Shown here: positions 33,361-42,005 of the stretch, in pieces | Layout: every line of letters starts with the position of its first letter | Position numbering within the stretch: position 1 is the stretch's first letter | Source of the DNA: Lachnospiraceae bacterium | GTDB lineage: Bacteria; Bacillota; Clostridia; Lachnospirales; Lachnospiraceae | NCBI GenBank assembly: GCA_028689585.1 | Contig: JAQVCW010000001.1 | Coordinates: 186,001 to 250,000, forward strand | Direction: 5' to 3' | Length of the DNA stretch: 64,000 bases | Position numbers and translations under genes: made by a program | Notes under the pieces: model-generated | What the model was told of the DNA's origin: nothing | What the model saw: the letters and a program-made list of their open reading frames with translations, nothing else | Databases searched by the model: none

Positions 33361-34065
33361 TCAGCCTCCTTCACTCAAAGAATTAATACACCGATCAATA
33401 AATTCTTTCCGTTTCGAACGACTGATCTGCAGTTGTATATCGCCCAAATAAACCACATCCTTTACCACCCTCGTAACAAAAGACAGATTAATTAAGCAGC
33501 CGCTGGAGCAGAACGCTATATTAGAACCCTTAAATTTCTTTGCCGTATCCCGCATAGTCATTCTCTCCCTGTAAATTCCGTTTACCGTATGGTATGCTGT
33601 ATTATTTCCCTCTGAGCAGGCAAACATGATTTCACTGTTTGGCAAGCGAAGCACTCCCTGTTTTGTAACAATTACCACATCCTCATTAACGCGCCTCTGC
33701 GTAAATTTCAGTGCTTTTTTTAACTTCATCTCAAACACAAAATAAGTGAGCGGTTTCATTACATAATCGATGGCATTCACCTCATATCCATTGATAGCAT
33801 ACTGGGAATAGCTGGTAAGAAAAATAATGGGAACATATTTATCCACTTCACGAATTTTTTTTGCAGCCGAAATTCCGTCCATATGAGGCATTTCAACATC
33901 CAGAAATATGACATCACAATCAGACCGGTATTCACTGATAAAATTGATGGCCAGAGAATACGCTTCTACTTCAATATCCTGTTTTGTATTCTTCATATAT
34001 GTACGCACAAATTCTACCACTTGCCTTCGACACTGCTCATCATCATCAACAATTGCAAGCTTCAT
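33361..34065 (-). CDS. LytTR-family response regulator (AgrA-like)
   Basis: 234 residues: receiver domain with phosphoacceptor D56 (IFLDVEMPHMDG), Lys104 in YVMKPL, then a LytTR DNA-binding domain from about 130 to 230 (IMFACSEGNNTAYHTVNG, ITRVVKDVVYLGDIQL, and the terminal basic SRSKRKEF). It is the first gene of the two-component operon, with the kinase directly downstream. The candidate target is the GH3-B promoter. Confidence 0.92.
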   Translation of the reverse strand: MKLAIVDDDEQCRRQVVEFVRTYMKNTKQDIEVEAYSLAINFISEYRSDCDVIFLDVEMPHMDGISAAKKIREVDKYVPIIFLTSYSQYAINGYEVNAIDYVMKPLTYFVFEMKLKKALKFTQRRVNEDVVIVTKQGVLRLPNSEIMFACSEGNNTAYHTVNGIYRERMTMRDTAKKFKGSNIAFCSSGCLINLSFVTRVVKDVVYLGDIQLQISRSKRKEFIDRCINSLSEGG

Positions 34066-34145
34066 ATTCCACCTCCAGCCGCGAACATAATCTCTCTCCT
34101 TCCGGGTAACGCTTACTTACTTCCTCATCCATATTAAAGAATTGT

Positions 34146-34175
34146 ATCATATTCCAAAAATTAGTTCTACTGCAA
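34146..34175 (-). promoter_or_regulatory. Promoter of the two-component operon
   Basis: -35 TTGCAG (34175-34170), 18-base spacer, -10 TATGAT (34151-34146). The rest of the gap 34066-34427 holds a weak promoter for the ferredoxin and no other gene. Confidence 0.45.
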
Positions 34176-34347
34176 AAATATATGCACACAGGGTTGTTTC
34201 ATGAAGTGTTTCCATGGATTTTGTTTGCGAAGCTTACAGGAAGCTTTTCTTGAAAGAATGCAAAAAACCTCCCCACGCAGCCATCACTGCCATATGGATA
34301 TTTTACAATTCCTTACAGATAATTTTTATTTACAAATTTTTCACTTG

Positions 34348-34398
34348 TATAATTACCGCCCATGTATTAAAATAACGTAAAGGCTGCAAAGTGCAGCC
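34348..34398 (+). promoter_or_regulatory. Ferredoxin promoter -10 and leader hairpin
   Basis: TATAAT at 34348-34353 with only a weak TTTATT -35 at 17 bases. In the leader, GGCTGC-N5-GCAGCC (34382-34398) forms a hairpin 30 bases before the start codon. Confidence 0.4.
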
Positions 34399-34427
34399 GC
34401 CTATTACAATGAAGGAGGATCACTACT

Positions 34428-34598
34428 ATGGCATACGTAATTTCTGATGAATGTGTTGCATGTGGAACTTGTGCAGAAGAATGTCCTGCAGAGGCTATTC
34501 ACGAAGGCGATGGCAAATATGTAATCGATGCTGATGCTTGTCTCGATTGTGGTACATGCGAAGCTTCATGTCCTACCGGCGCTATTTCCGCTGAATAA
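34428..34598 (+). CDS. 2[4Fe-4S] ferredoxin
   Basis: 56 residues, below common ORF length limits, starting MAYVISDECVACGTC. Two classical cysteine quartets: C9/C12/C15 with C19 and C38/C41/C44 with C48, each in a CxxCxxCxxxCP pattern. Clostridial-type low-potential electron carrier for hydrogenase, PFOR or Rnf. GGAGG lies ten bases before the ATG. Monocistronic: followed by a terminator at 34673-34713. Confidence 0.95.
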   Translation: MAYVISDECVACGTCAEECPAEAIHEGDGKYVIDADACLDCGTCEASCPTGAISAE

Positions 34599-34640
34599 TT
34601 AACAAAAGTGTGCTTTGCGCATCCTGTGCACGAAGTGCTT

Positions 34641-34713
34641 TTGTACCATAGGACGAATTTCCCTATGGTACAAAAAATCCCCCCGGCCGCCAATCTGGCT
34701 CGGGGGGATTTTT
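34641..34713. terminator. Two hairpins between ferredoxin and MerR genes
   Basis: First, TTGTACCATAGG / CCTATGGTACAA (34641-34652, 34662-34673), without a T-run. Then AAAAATCCCCCC / GGGGGGATTTTT (34673-34684, 34702-34713), a terminator usable from both sides. Confidence 0.85.
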
Positions 34714-34780
34714 ATATTTAAATTGAAACAGGACTTCCATTTCTCCGGGATAGATAATATGCAATCATCCGGAAAGGAAA

Positions 34781-35641
34781 TTAAAGCTCCAGGCGTTCCA
34801 GCCATTTTCGAATTTTCAGCCCCATCTTTCCCTTTTCCGGCTGGATGGCGGCGGCACATTCCTGCCTCTCCTGCTGCCACTGGAACATTCTGCGATCCAG
34901 CTCCTGCACCACCTCATCACAGATTTTACGCACCACTCTTTCATTGTTCTTTTCCAGCGCGCGCTCCAAAATTGCATCCAGCAGATCCTCAAATTTCTGA
35001 ATGCTGTCTGATATCTGCTGTTTTTCCGGCAATGCCGCCTCATTTGGCTGGCCCGGAAGTTCCGGCATAATCGGTCCCTCCGGCATCTCCGTCCGCTCCG
35101 GCAGGCCAGGTTCATTTGGCTCGCCCGGTATCTGCGGCAAATCCGGCATGATGGGACGATCCGGAAAGCCAGGTTCTCCCGGATACCCCGGTCTGTCCGG
35201 AAACCCAGGTTCTCCCGGATACCTCGCTCTGTCCGGGGAACCAGATTCTCCCGGATACATCGGTCTGTCCGGGAATCCAGGTTCTCCCGGATACTCCGGT
35301 CTGTCCGGAACGCCAGGTTCTCCCGGGCGCCCCGGCGCACTCAGCGGCCCGGATTCTCCCGGGAGGTCTGGCAGATCCGGCATCGAAGGGATGTCCACTC
35401 TCCCGGATACCTCCGGCATCCCTTCCGGCATAAATTCCTTTACCGCCCGAAGCTGCATTCCCTTGTCCTTCCACATCTTCACATTCTTCAGTATTTCCAC
35501 ATCTTCTGCACCATAACATCGTTTTCCCTGATGATCACGTTTAATTTCCATTCCCAGTTCCTCTTCCCAATACCGCAGTACATGAGGCTCTACCCCCACC
35601 ATTCTGGCAACCTCTGATATGAAATACTTCTTGTCCCTCAT
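34781..35641 (-). CDS. MerR-type regulator with collagen-like insert
   Basis: 286 residues. Residues 1-70 are a MerR helix-turn-helix (YFISEVARMVGVEPHVLRYW, then LGMEIKR and VKMWKDKGMQLRAVKEFM). The C-terminal part (about 215-286) is a charged coiled coil like the DUF3967 region often joined to this type. Between them sits a Pro/Gly-rich stretch of about 130 residues with a 12-residue repeat YPGEPGFPDRPx. Its Gly residues are not strictly every third, so it is collagen-like rather than a true triple helix. No effector-binding domain is seen. Neighbour of glycogen phosphorylase on the same strand, about 260 bases away. Confidence 0.78.
   Translation of the reverse strand: MRDKKYFISEVARMVGVEPHVLRYWEEELGMEIKRDHQGKRCYGAEDVEILKNVKMWKDKGMQLRAVKEFMPEGMPEVSGRVDIPSMPDLPDLPGESGPLSAPGRPGEPGVPDRPEYPGEPGFPDRPMYPGESGSPDRARYPGEPGFPDRPGYPGEPGFPDRPIMPDLPQIPGEPNEPGLPERTEMPEGPIMPELPGQPNEAALPEKQQISDSIQKFEDLLDAILERALEKNNERVVRKICDEVVQELDRRMFQWQQERQECAAAIQPEKGKMGLKIRKWLERLEL
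35150..35345. repeat. 36-bp tandem repeats in the MerR-type gene
   Basis: Five units with the core AGGTTCTCCCGGATAC (plus strand) at 35171, 35207, 35243, 35279 and 35315, period 36, with a few base changes. All in frame. Confidence 0.9.
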
Positions 35642-35904
35642 GTCTTTCTCACCCCTAAATCCACAGAAAGTCCCTTGCGTGCTTCTGCTATTTCAAAGCA
35701 TTATTTTTTTTAATCTGATAGCTTACTTTCATTCTATGCACGCCGTCCTGATTTCATTCCTCTTTTCGCTGATTTCCCCGATTTTTAGCGTTATAACACT
35801 CCCGCCACTAAAAAAGACAGCACTCCCGGCCTCTCTGATAATAAATTCCACCAAAGAGTCTGTTCGTACTGTCTTCTATCTGTCGGCGAAAACCGGTTTA
35901 TCTT

Positions 35905-38379
35905 TTAGGCATCCAGGCTGTCCATGTCCACAGTGATCTTATTCAGATGCCAGATTTCATCCACATACTGCTGGATGGTACGGTCTGAAGTGAATTTGCC
36001 GCTGCATGCCATATTCAGCATAGCCATCTTCGCCCAGCCTGCTTCGTCCCTGTATGCTTCTTCCACTTTTTTCTGTGCTGCTGCATAAGACTTGAAATCA
36101 GCCAGAATGAAGTAAGTATCTGCGCGGTCGCTGCAGTTGGTGTTCAGCAGAGAATCATAGATCTCGCGGAACATATTCATGTCGCCGTTGGAATATTCTC
36201 CGTTGATGAGCTGCATCAGCACACGGCGGATATCCTGGTCATTGTTGAAATAATAAGCAGGATCGTAGCCGCCATTGTTTTCGTAGTTGATGACTTCGTC
36301 AGAAGACAGACCGAAGATAAATGCATTCTCTTCGCCCACTTCCTCTACAATCTCTACATTGGCTCCGTCCATGGTGCCCAGGGTAGGTGCACCGTTGAGC
36401 ATGAATTTCATATTGCCGGTTCCGGAAGCTTCCTTGCTGGCCGTGGAAATCTGCTCAGATACATCCGCTGCCGCAAAGATGATCTCTGCGTTGGATACAC
36501 GGTAATCCTCGATAAATACCACCTTCAGTTTGCCATTGATGGATTTGTCGTTGTTGATCACATCTGCCACGTTGTTGATCAGCTTGATGGTCAGCTTCGC
36601 ACGGCGGTATCCGGCTGCCGCCTTTGCACCAAAGATAAATGTTCTTGGATAAAAATCCATTTCCGGATGATCCTTGATGCTGTTATACAGATACATTACG
36701 TGAAGAATATTCAGCAGCTGACGTTTGTATTCATGCAGTCTCTTTACCTGTACATCAAAGATGGAGCGGGGATCTACCTCTACATTGTTATGTTCTTTGA
36801 TATATTTTGCCAGACGCAGTTTGTTCTGATATTTAATGTTCATAAACTCCTGCTGTGCCTGTTTGTCCTCTGCATATACTTTCATCTTGGCAATCTGAGG
36901 AAGATCTGTGATCCATTCGTCCCCGATATGAGCGGTTACCCAGTCTGCCAGCAGAGGATTCCCGTGAAGCAGGAAACGTCTCTGGGTGATGCCGTTGGTC
37001 TTATTATTGAATTTGTTCGGGAACATCTCGTAAAAGTCCTTCAGCTCCTGTTTCTTCAGGATCTCGGTATGCAGTCTGGCTACACCGTTAACGGAGTATC
37101 CTGCCACGATAGCCAGATGAGCCATCTTGACCTGGCCGTCATAAATGATTGCCATTTTCGCAACTTTTTCCTGGTTGCCCGGATATTTCTTCTGAACCTG
37201 TTCCACAAATCTGCGGTTGATTTCTTCCACGATCTGATAGATACGGGGCAGCAGTCTGGAGAACAGCTCGATCGGCCATTTTTCCAGAGCCTCGGACATG
37301 ATGGTGTGATTGGTGTAAGCCACGGTTTTGGTGGTCACTTCCCATGCCGCATCCCATTCCAGACCTTCTTCATCCAGCAGGATACGCATCAGCTCTGCCA
37401 CTGCTACGGTAGGATGAGTATCATTCATCTGGAAGGTAGCTTTTTCATAGAACTTGCGGATATCCGTATGATTCTTCTTATATTTTTCAATCGCAGACTG
37501 CACGCTTGCAGAAATGAAGAAATACTGCTGTTTCAGACGCAGCTCTTTTCCTGCATAATGATTGTCATTCGGGTAGAGAACTTCTACGATATTTTTCGCC
37601 AGATTCTCCTGCTCTACTGATTTCTGATAATCGCCCTTGTCGAATGCGTCAAGCTGGAAATCATTGATTGCTTCTGCATCCCATACACGCAGCGTATTTA
37701 CCACATTATTGTTATATCCAACAATAGGAATATCAAACGGGACAGCACGGACAGACTGATAGCCATCCTGGATAAAACGGTTCCGTTTGGTTGCTTCATC
37801 ATATTCGGTCTTTACATAACCGCCGAATTTTACTTCTTTCGCATATTCCGGACGGCGAAGTTCGAATGGATTGCCATCCTTCAGCCAGTTGTCCGGCACT
37901 TCGATCTGACAGCCGTTTTCAATTTTCTGCTTGAACATACCATAGCGGTAGCGGATACCGCAGCCGTATGCCGGATAGCCCAAAGTAGCCAGAGAATCCA
38001 TGAAACATGCTGCCAAACGTCCCAGGCCGCCATTTCCCAGCGCTGCATCCGGCTCCTCGTCCTCAATCACATTCAGGTCAAAGCCCAGTTCTTCCAGAGC
38101 TTCCTTCACTTCTTTATAAGCGGTCAGGTTGATCAGGTTATTTCCCAGTGCGCGTCCCATCAGGAATTCCATGGACATGTAATAGACCATTTTAGGATCT
38201 TCTTCCTTGAATTCCTGCTGAGAAGCCATCCAGTTGTCAATGATGATGTCCTTTACAGCATAGGAAGCTGCCTGAAACACCTGCTGTCTGGTTGCCTCTT
38301 TTAAGGTCTTGCGGTAAAGAGTTTTCACATTCTCTTTTACCTGCTCTTTGAAAGTTTCTTTGTCATATAATCTGTTCAT
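35905..38379 (-). CDS. glgP: Glycogen/alpha-glucan phosphorylase
   Basis: 824 residues, full length. GT35 marks: EDEEPDAALGNGGLGRLAACFMD near residue 110, the CGIRYRYGMF segment, and the PLP-lysine region EASGTGNMKFMLNGAPTLGT near residue 670. It releases glucose-1-phosphate from glycogen or maltodextrin in the cytoplasm. AAGGAG precedes the ATG. It follows ileS by 67 bases on the same strand, so read-through is possible. The 35642-35904 gap downstream holds no gene I can support. Confidence 0.95.
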   Translation of the reverse strand: MNRLYDKETFKEQVKENVKTLYRKTLKEATRQQVFQAASYAVKDIIIDNWMASQQEFKEEDPKMVYYMSMEFLMGRALGNNLINLTAYKEVKEALEELGFDLNVIEDEEPDAALGNGGLGRLAACFMDSLATLGYPAYGCGIRYRYGMFKQKIENGCQIEVPDNWLKDGNPFELRRPEYAKEVKFGGYVKTEYDEATKRNRFIQDGYQSVRAVPFDIPIVGYNNNVVNTLRVWDAEAINDFQLDAFDKGDYQKSVEQENLAKNIVEVLYPNDNHYAGKELRLKQQYFFISASVQSAIEKYKKNHTDIRKFYEKATFQMNDTHPTVAVAELMRILLDEEGLEWDAAWEVTTKTVAYTNHTIMSEALEKWPIELFSRLLPRIYQIVEEINRRFVEQVQKKYPGNQEKVAKMAIIYDGQVKMAHLAIVAGYSVNGVARLHTEILKKQELKDFYEMFPNKFNNKTNGITQRRFLLHGNPLLADWVTAHIGDEWITDLPQIAKMKVYAEDKQAQQEFMNIKYQNKLRLAKYIKEHNNVEVDPRSIFDVQVKRLHEYKRQLLNILHVMYLYNSIKDHPEMDFYPRTFIFGAKAAAGYRRAKLTIKLINNVADVINNDKSINGKLKVVFIEDYRVSNAEIIFAAADVSEQISTASKEASGTGNMKFMLNGAPTLGTMDGANVEIVEEVGEENAFIFGLSSDEVINYENNGGYDPAYYFNNDQDIRRVLMQLINGEYSNGDMNMFREIYDSLLNTNCSDRADTYFILADFKSYAAAQKKVEEAYRDEAGWAKMAMLNMACSGKFTSDRTIQQYVDEIWHLNKITVDMDSLDA

Positions 38380-38446
38380 ACAATTCTCCTTTTTTGATGG
38401 CTGCCTATTATGCGGTTGCTGCCTCTTTTGTATATTTGTCCCCGGA

Positions 38447-41400
38447 TTACAGGCGCTCTACCCCCATAGTCACCGCTTCTCCATTGATACTCCAGTCTTT
38501 TTCGTAGCCCTTCACAGTGCCAAGTTCAATGGCTTGCGCCAGAACCGCACTCTTGATGTCATCTTCAAAACGAGTCAAAATTTCGGCAATTTTTTCATTG
38601 CCCTCTGCATAGACCTTGATTTTGTCCATTACCTCGAACCCGGCTTCTTTTCTCATGGTCTGGATCTTGCTGATCAATTCCTTTACAAAGCCTTCTTCTA
38701 TCAGTTCAGCGGTCAGATTGGTGTCCAGAACTACAGTCATATCCCCGTTATTTTCTGATACATATCCCTCCATCTGAGCCGCGTCAATTAATAAATCCTC
38801 TTCTGCCAGCGATACCTCTGTACCATTGATATCCAGCTTCAGAGCTCCCTCTGCTTTCAGTGCATCCATGGCCGAGTTGCCGTCCAGCGCACTCAGTGCC
38901 TGGCGGATGCCGCCCAGCAGCTTGCCGTATTTGGGCCCCACCGTCTTTAACTGAGGTTTGAAGCTGTAGGAAGTAAATGCTCTCACATCATCTGTGAAAG
39001 TGACTTTCTTCACATTCAGCTCGTCCTTCACAATATCTGCAAAGAACTGCGGAAGCTCATGATCCGCTTTTACAAACATCTGGCCGATGGGCTGTCTGTT
39101 CTTGATATTGGCTGTATTTCTGCAGGCACGTCCCATCACTACGATCTTCAGCACCTCATCCATATTTTCTTCCAGCTCTTTATCCATATGAGCGCTGTCT
39201 GCTGTGGGGAAATCACACAGATGAATGCTCTCCGGCGCAGAAGCGTCCACTTTGCGGACAATATTCTGATAAATATCATCGGTCATAAACGGGATCATCG
39301 GTGCTGCTGCTTTGCAGACATTTACCAATGCGGTATAGAGCGTCATATAAGCGTTAATCTTATCCTGCTCCATTCCCTTTGCCCAGAAGCGTTCCCTGCT
39401 CCGGCGCACATACCAGTTGCTCATATCATCTACGAAGCTCTCCAGGGCTCTGGCCGCTTCCGGGATCTTATATCCGCCCAGATCTGCATCCACCTCGCTG
39501 ATCATGGTATTCATCTTGGAAAGAAGCCATTTGTCCATGACCGGAAGCTTGTCATAATCCAGAGTGTATTCCGTCGGATTAAAATTGTCAATATTCGCAT
39601 ACAGTACATAGAATGCATAGGTATTCCACAGGGTGCCCATGAATTTACGCTGGCCTTCCTGTACCGCCTTGCCATGGAAGCGGTTCGGCAGCCATGGTGC
39701 GCTGTTCACGTAGAAATACCAGCGGATGGCATCGGCGCCGTAGGTCTTTAACGCATCGAAAGGATCCACCGCGTTTCCTTTGGACTTGCTCATCTTCTGA
39801 CCATTTTCATCCTGTACGTGGCCCAGCACGATTACATTTTCATAGGGAGCTTTGTTAAACAGCAGCGTGGATTCTGCCAGCAGGGAATAGAACCATCCGC
39901 GGGTCTGATCCACTGCCTCTGAAATAAACTGTGCCGGGAACTGCTGCTCAAACAGTTCCTTATTTTCAAACGGATAATGATGCTGTGCAAATGGCATCGC
40001 TCCTGAGTCAAACCAGCAGTCAATCACCTCCGGCACACGATGCATCAGCTTGCCGCATTTCGGGCATTTGATCGTGAATGCATCAATATACGGACGATGC
40101 AGCTCTACGGTCTTTGCCGCCTCATCGCCGCTCAGTTCAAATAATTCCTGTCTGCTGCCTACGGACTGCTGATGTCCGCAGTCTTCACATTCCCAGATAT
40201 TCAGCGGAGTGCCCCAGTAACGGTTTCTGGAAATTCCCCAGTCCTGAACATTTTCAATCCAGTCACCGAAACGGCCCTTGCCAATGTTCTCCGGAATCCA
40301 GTTGATGGTATTGTTGTTGGCAATCAGATCGTCTCTGACTGCGGTCATCTTAATGAACCAGGATTCTCTTGCGTAGTAGATCAGCGGAGTATCACATCTC
40401 CAGCAGTGAGGGTATTCATGCTCGAATTTCGGCGCATCATACAACTGTCCGTTTTTTTCCAGATCCGCCAGAACAAGTTTATCCGCATCTTTGACAAAGA
40501 CGCCTTCATATGGAGTCTCTTTTGTCATATTTCCCTTGCCATCCACAAACTGGATAAACGGCAGGTCATAATTGCGGCCAATTCGTCCGTCATCCTCACC
40601 AAAAGCAGGTGCGATATGAACAATACCGGTACCGTCTGACATGGTAACGTAACCGTCGCAGGTCAAAAAATGTGCTTTTTTATGCTGTTTTTCTGCTGCT
40701 TCTCCGGTGCATTCAAACAGCGGTACATATTCTTTGTATTCCAGGTCTTTACCGGTATAGGTTTCCAGGATCTCGTATGCCTTGATTCCTTTTTCCTCAT
40801 CTGCCAGTTTTCCAAGCACCGTATCCAGCAGAGCCTGCGCCATATAATAAGTATATCCGTCACCGGCCTTTACCTTGCAGTAAGTTTCCTCCGGATTGAC
40901 GCAGAGTGCCGTATTAGATGGCAGCGTCCATGGCGTAGTGGTCCATGCCAGGAAATAGGCATCCTCTCCCACCGCTTTGAAACGCACGATAGCCGAACGC
41001 TCTTTTACCGTCTTATAGCCCTGAGCTACCTCCTGGGCTGACAGGGGAGTCCCGCAGCGCGGGCAGTAAGGCACTACCTTAAAGCCCTTGTAAAGCAGGC
41101 CCTTATCCCAGATCTGCTTCAGCGCCCACCATTCCGACTCAATATAATCATCATGATAGGTTACGTAAGGATTGTCCATATCGGCCCAGAAACCAACCGT
41201 TCCGGAAAAATCCTCCCACATGCCTTTATATTTCCAGACACTTTCCTTACACTGGTCGATAAACGGGATCAGGCCGTATTCTTCAATCTGTTCTTTTCCG
41301 TCCAGCCCCAGCTTTTTCTCCACCTCCAGCTCCACCGGAAGTCCATGGGTATCCCAGCCTGCTTTCCTGGGAACCATCCTGCCCTTCATGGTCTGGTATC

Positions 41401-41611
41401 TCGGGATCATATCCTTAATGACACGGGTCAGCACATGGCCAATGTGTGGCTTGCCATTGGCCGTAGGCGGTCCGTCATAAAATGTATAAGTCTCACAGCC
41501 TTCCCGCTGTTCCATGCTTTTTTTGAATATTTCATTCTCTTTCCAGAATTTTTCCGTGTTTTTCTCACGGTCTACAAAATTCAGGTCTGCCGATACTTTA
41601 TCATATAACAT
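38447..41611 (-). CDS. ileS: Isoleucyl-tRNA synthetase
   Basis: 1054 residues, close to the longer (eukaryote-like, IleRS2) type in length. HIGH motif PHIGHV at 55-60, KMSKS motif near residue 600 (QKMSKSKGNAVDPFDALKTY), and zinc-like cysteines ECEDCG and CPKC in the editing/CP region. It charges tRNA-Ile. GGAGG lies before the ATG. A promoter is at 41691-41720. Unlike metG it has no T-box leader in the 394-base gap. Confidence 0.96.
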   Translation of the reverse strand: MLYDKVSADLNFVDREKNTEKFWKENEIFKKSMEQREGCETYTFYDGPPTANGKPHIGHVLTRVIKDMIPRYQTMKGRMVPRKAGWDTHGLPVELEVEKKLGLDGKEQIEEYGLIPFIDQCKESVWKYKGMWEDFSGTVGFWADMDNPYVTYHDDYIESEWWALKQIWDKGLLYKGFKVVPYCPRCGTPLSAQEVAQGYKTVKERSAIVRFKAVGEDAYFLAWTTTPWTLPSNTALCVNPEETYCKVKAGDGYTYYMAQALLDTVLGKLADEEKGIKAYEILETYTGKDLEYKEYVPLFECTGEAAEKQHKKAHFLTCDGYVTMSDGTGIVHIAPAFGEDDGRIGRNYDLPFIQFVDGKGNMTKETPYEGVFVKDADKLVLADLEKNGQLYDAPKFEHEYPHCWRCDTPLIYYARESWFIKMTAVRDDLIANNNTINWIPENIGKGRFGDWIENVQDWGISRNRYWGTPLNIWECEDCGHQQSVGSRQELFELSGDEAAKTVELHRPYIDAFTIKCPKCGKLMHRVPEVIDCWFDSGAMPFAQHHYPFENKELFEQQFPAQFISEAVDQTRGWFYSLLAESTLLFNKAPYENVIVLGHVQDENGQKMSKSKGNAVDPFDALKTYGADAIRWYFYVNSAPWLPNRFHGKAVQEGQRKFMGTLWNTYAFYVLYANIDNFNPTEYTLDYDKLPVMDKWLLSKMNTMISEVDADLGGYKIPEAARALESFVDDMSNWYVRRSRERFWAKGMEQDKINAYMTLYTALVNVCKAAAPMIPFMTDDIYQNIVRKVDASAPESIHLCDFPTADSAHMDKELEENMDEVLKIVVMGRACRNTANIKNRQPIGQMFVKADHELPQFFADIVKDELNVKKVTFTDDVRAFTSYSFKPQLKTVGPKYGKLLGGIRQALSALDGNSAMDALKAEGALKLDINGTEVSLAEEDLLIDAAQMEGYVSENNGDMTVVLDTNLTAELIEEGFVKELISKIQTMRKEAGFEVMDKIKVYAEGNEKIAEILTRFEDDIKSAVLAQAIELGTVKGYEKDWSINGEAVTMGVERL

Positions 41612-41690
41612 GATAGCTTCCTCCTTCAGAAGATCATTTGGAACACTGTCTTATCGCAGGCGCAGCCCGCGCAATTTACATACGGTTTTA

Positions 41691-41720
41691 ATTATATACA
41701 CAAACTTTTTCATTTGTCAA
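41691..41720 (-). promoter_or_regulatory. ileS promoter
   Basis: -35 TTGACA (41720-41715), 18-base spacer, -10 TATAAT (41696-41691); a near-consensus pair, with the start about 73 bases before the ATG. Confidence 0.8.
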
Positions 41721-41778
41721 ATTGTGTTTTGCCGGAAATGCGGTAAATTATTACTATTCATGGCTAATTTGAAAAACA

Positions 41779-41960
41779 GCCGCCGTGTGGGCTGGGTATC
41801 TCAAAGAAAACCATGGGCGGGCGCTTTTAACGGCGGTGAGATCCACCGTTTACGAAAACTTAGACGCGAAGGCTTTCCTGAGCATCTTAGGTTGGAGTTA
41901 ACGGTTAGCTCACCAGAGTGCTGCACGCGTTTCCGTGAGATACCCAGCCCACACGGCGGC
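41779..41960. repeat. 182-bp inverted-repeat element
   Basis: Perfect 25-base terminal arms (41779-41803 and 41936-41960), beginning GCCGCCGTGTGGGCTGGGTA. A nested, imperfect pair GGTGAG..ACCGTT / AACGGT..CTCACC (about 41835-41852 and 41900-41914) makes the whole a long hairpin. No ORF and no clear target duplication. Lies between ileS and the L,D-transpeptidase gene; the rest of the 41612-42005 gap holds the ileS promoter. Confidence 0.85.
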
Positions 41961-42005
41961 GTTCTCCTATGAGCCGTGAATCGTAACGGTAAATTGCCGC
42001 CAGCA

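Noticed and set aside
32096-34065. Complete agr-type quorum-sensing locus
   Set aside because: No AgrB-like protease or AgrD-like peptide ORF was seen next to the kinase and regulator.
35001-35516. Plus-strand ORF that looks collagen-like (GSPGYPGLSGNPG type)
   Set aside because: It is the antisense of the Pro/Gly repeat array in the MerR-type gene. The minus frame has a clear HTH and coiled coil; the plus frame has no start site.
36667-37620. Plus-strand ORF of 317 codons
   Set aside because: Antisense to the core of glycogen phosphorylase, whose motifs are intact on the minus strand.
41612-41778. T-box leader for ileS
   Set aside because: No GGTACC-type T-box sequence or terminator; the promoter is about 73 bases from the start codon.
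41779-41960. Retron-like msr/msd RNA
   Set aside because: No reverse transcriptase gene in the window; the element is an inverted repeat only.
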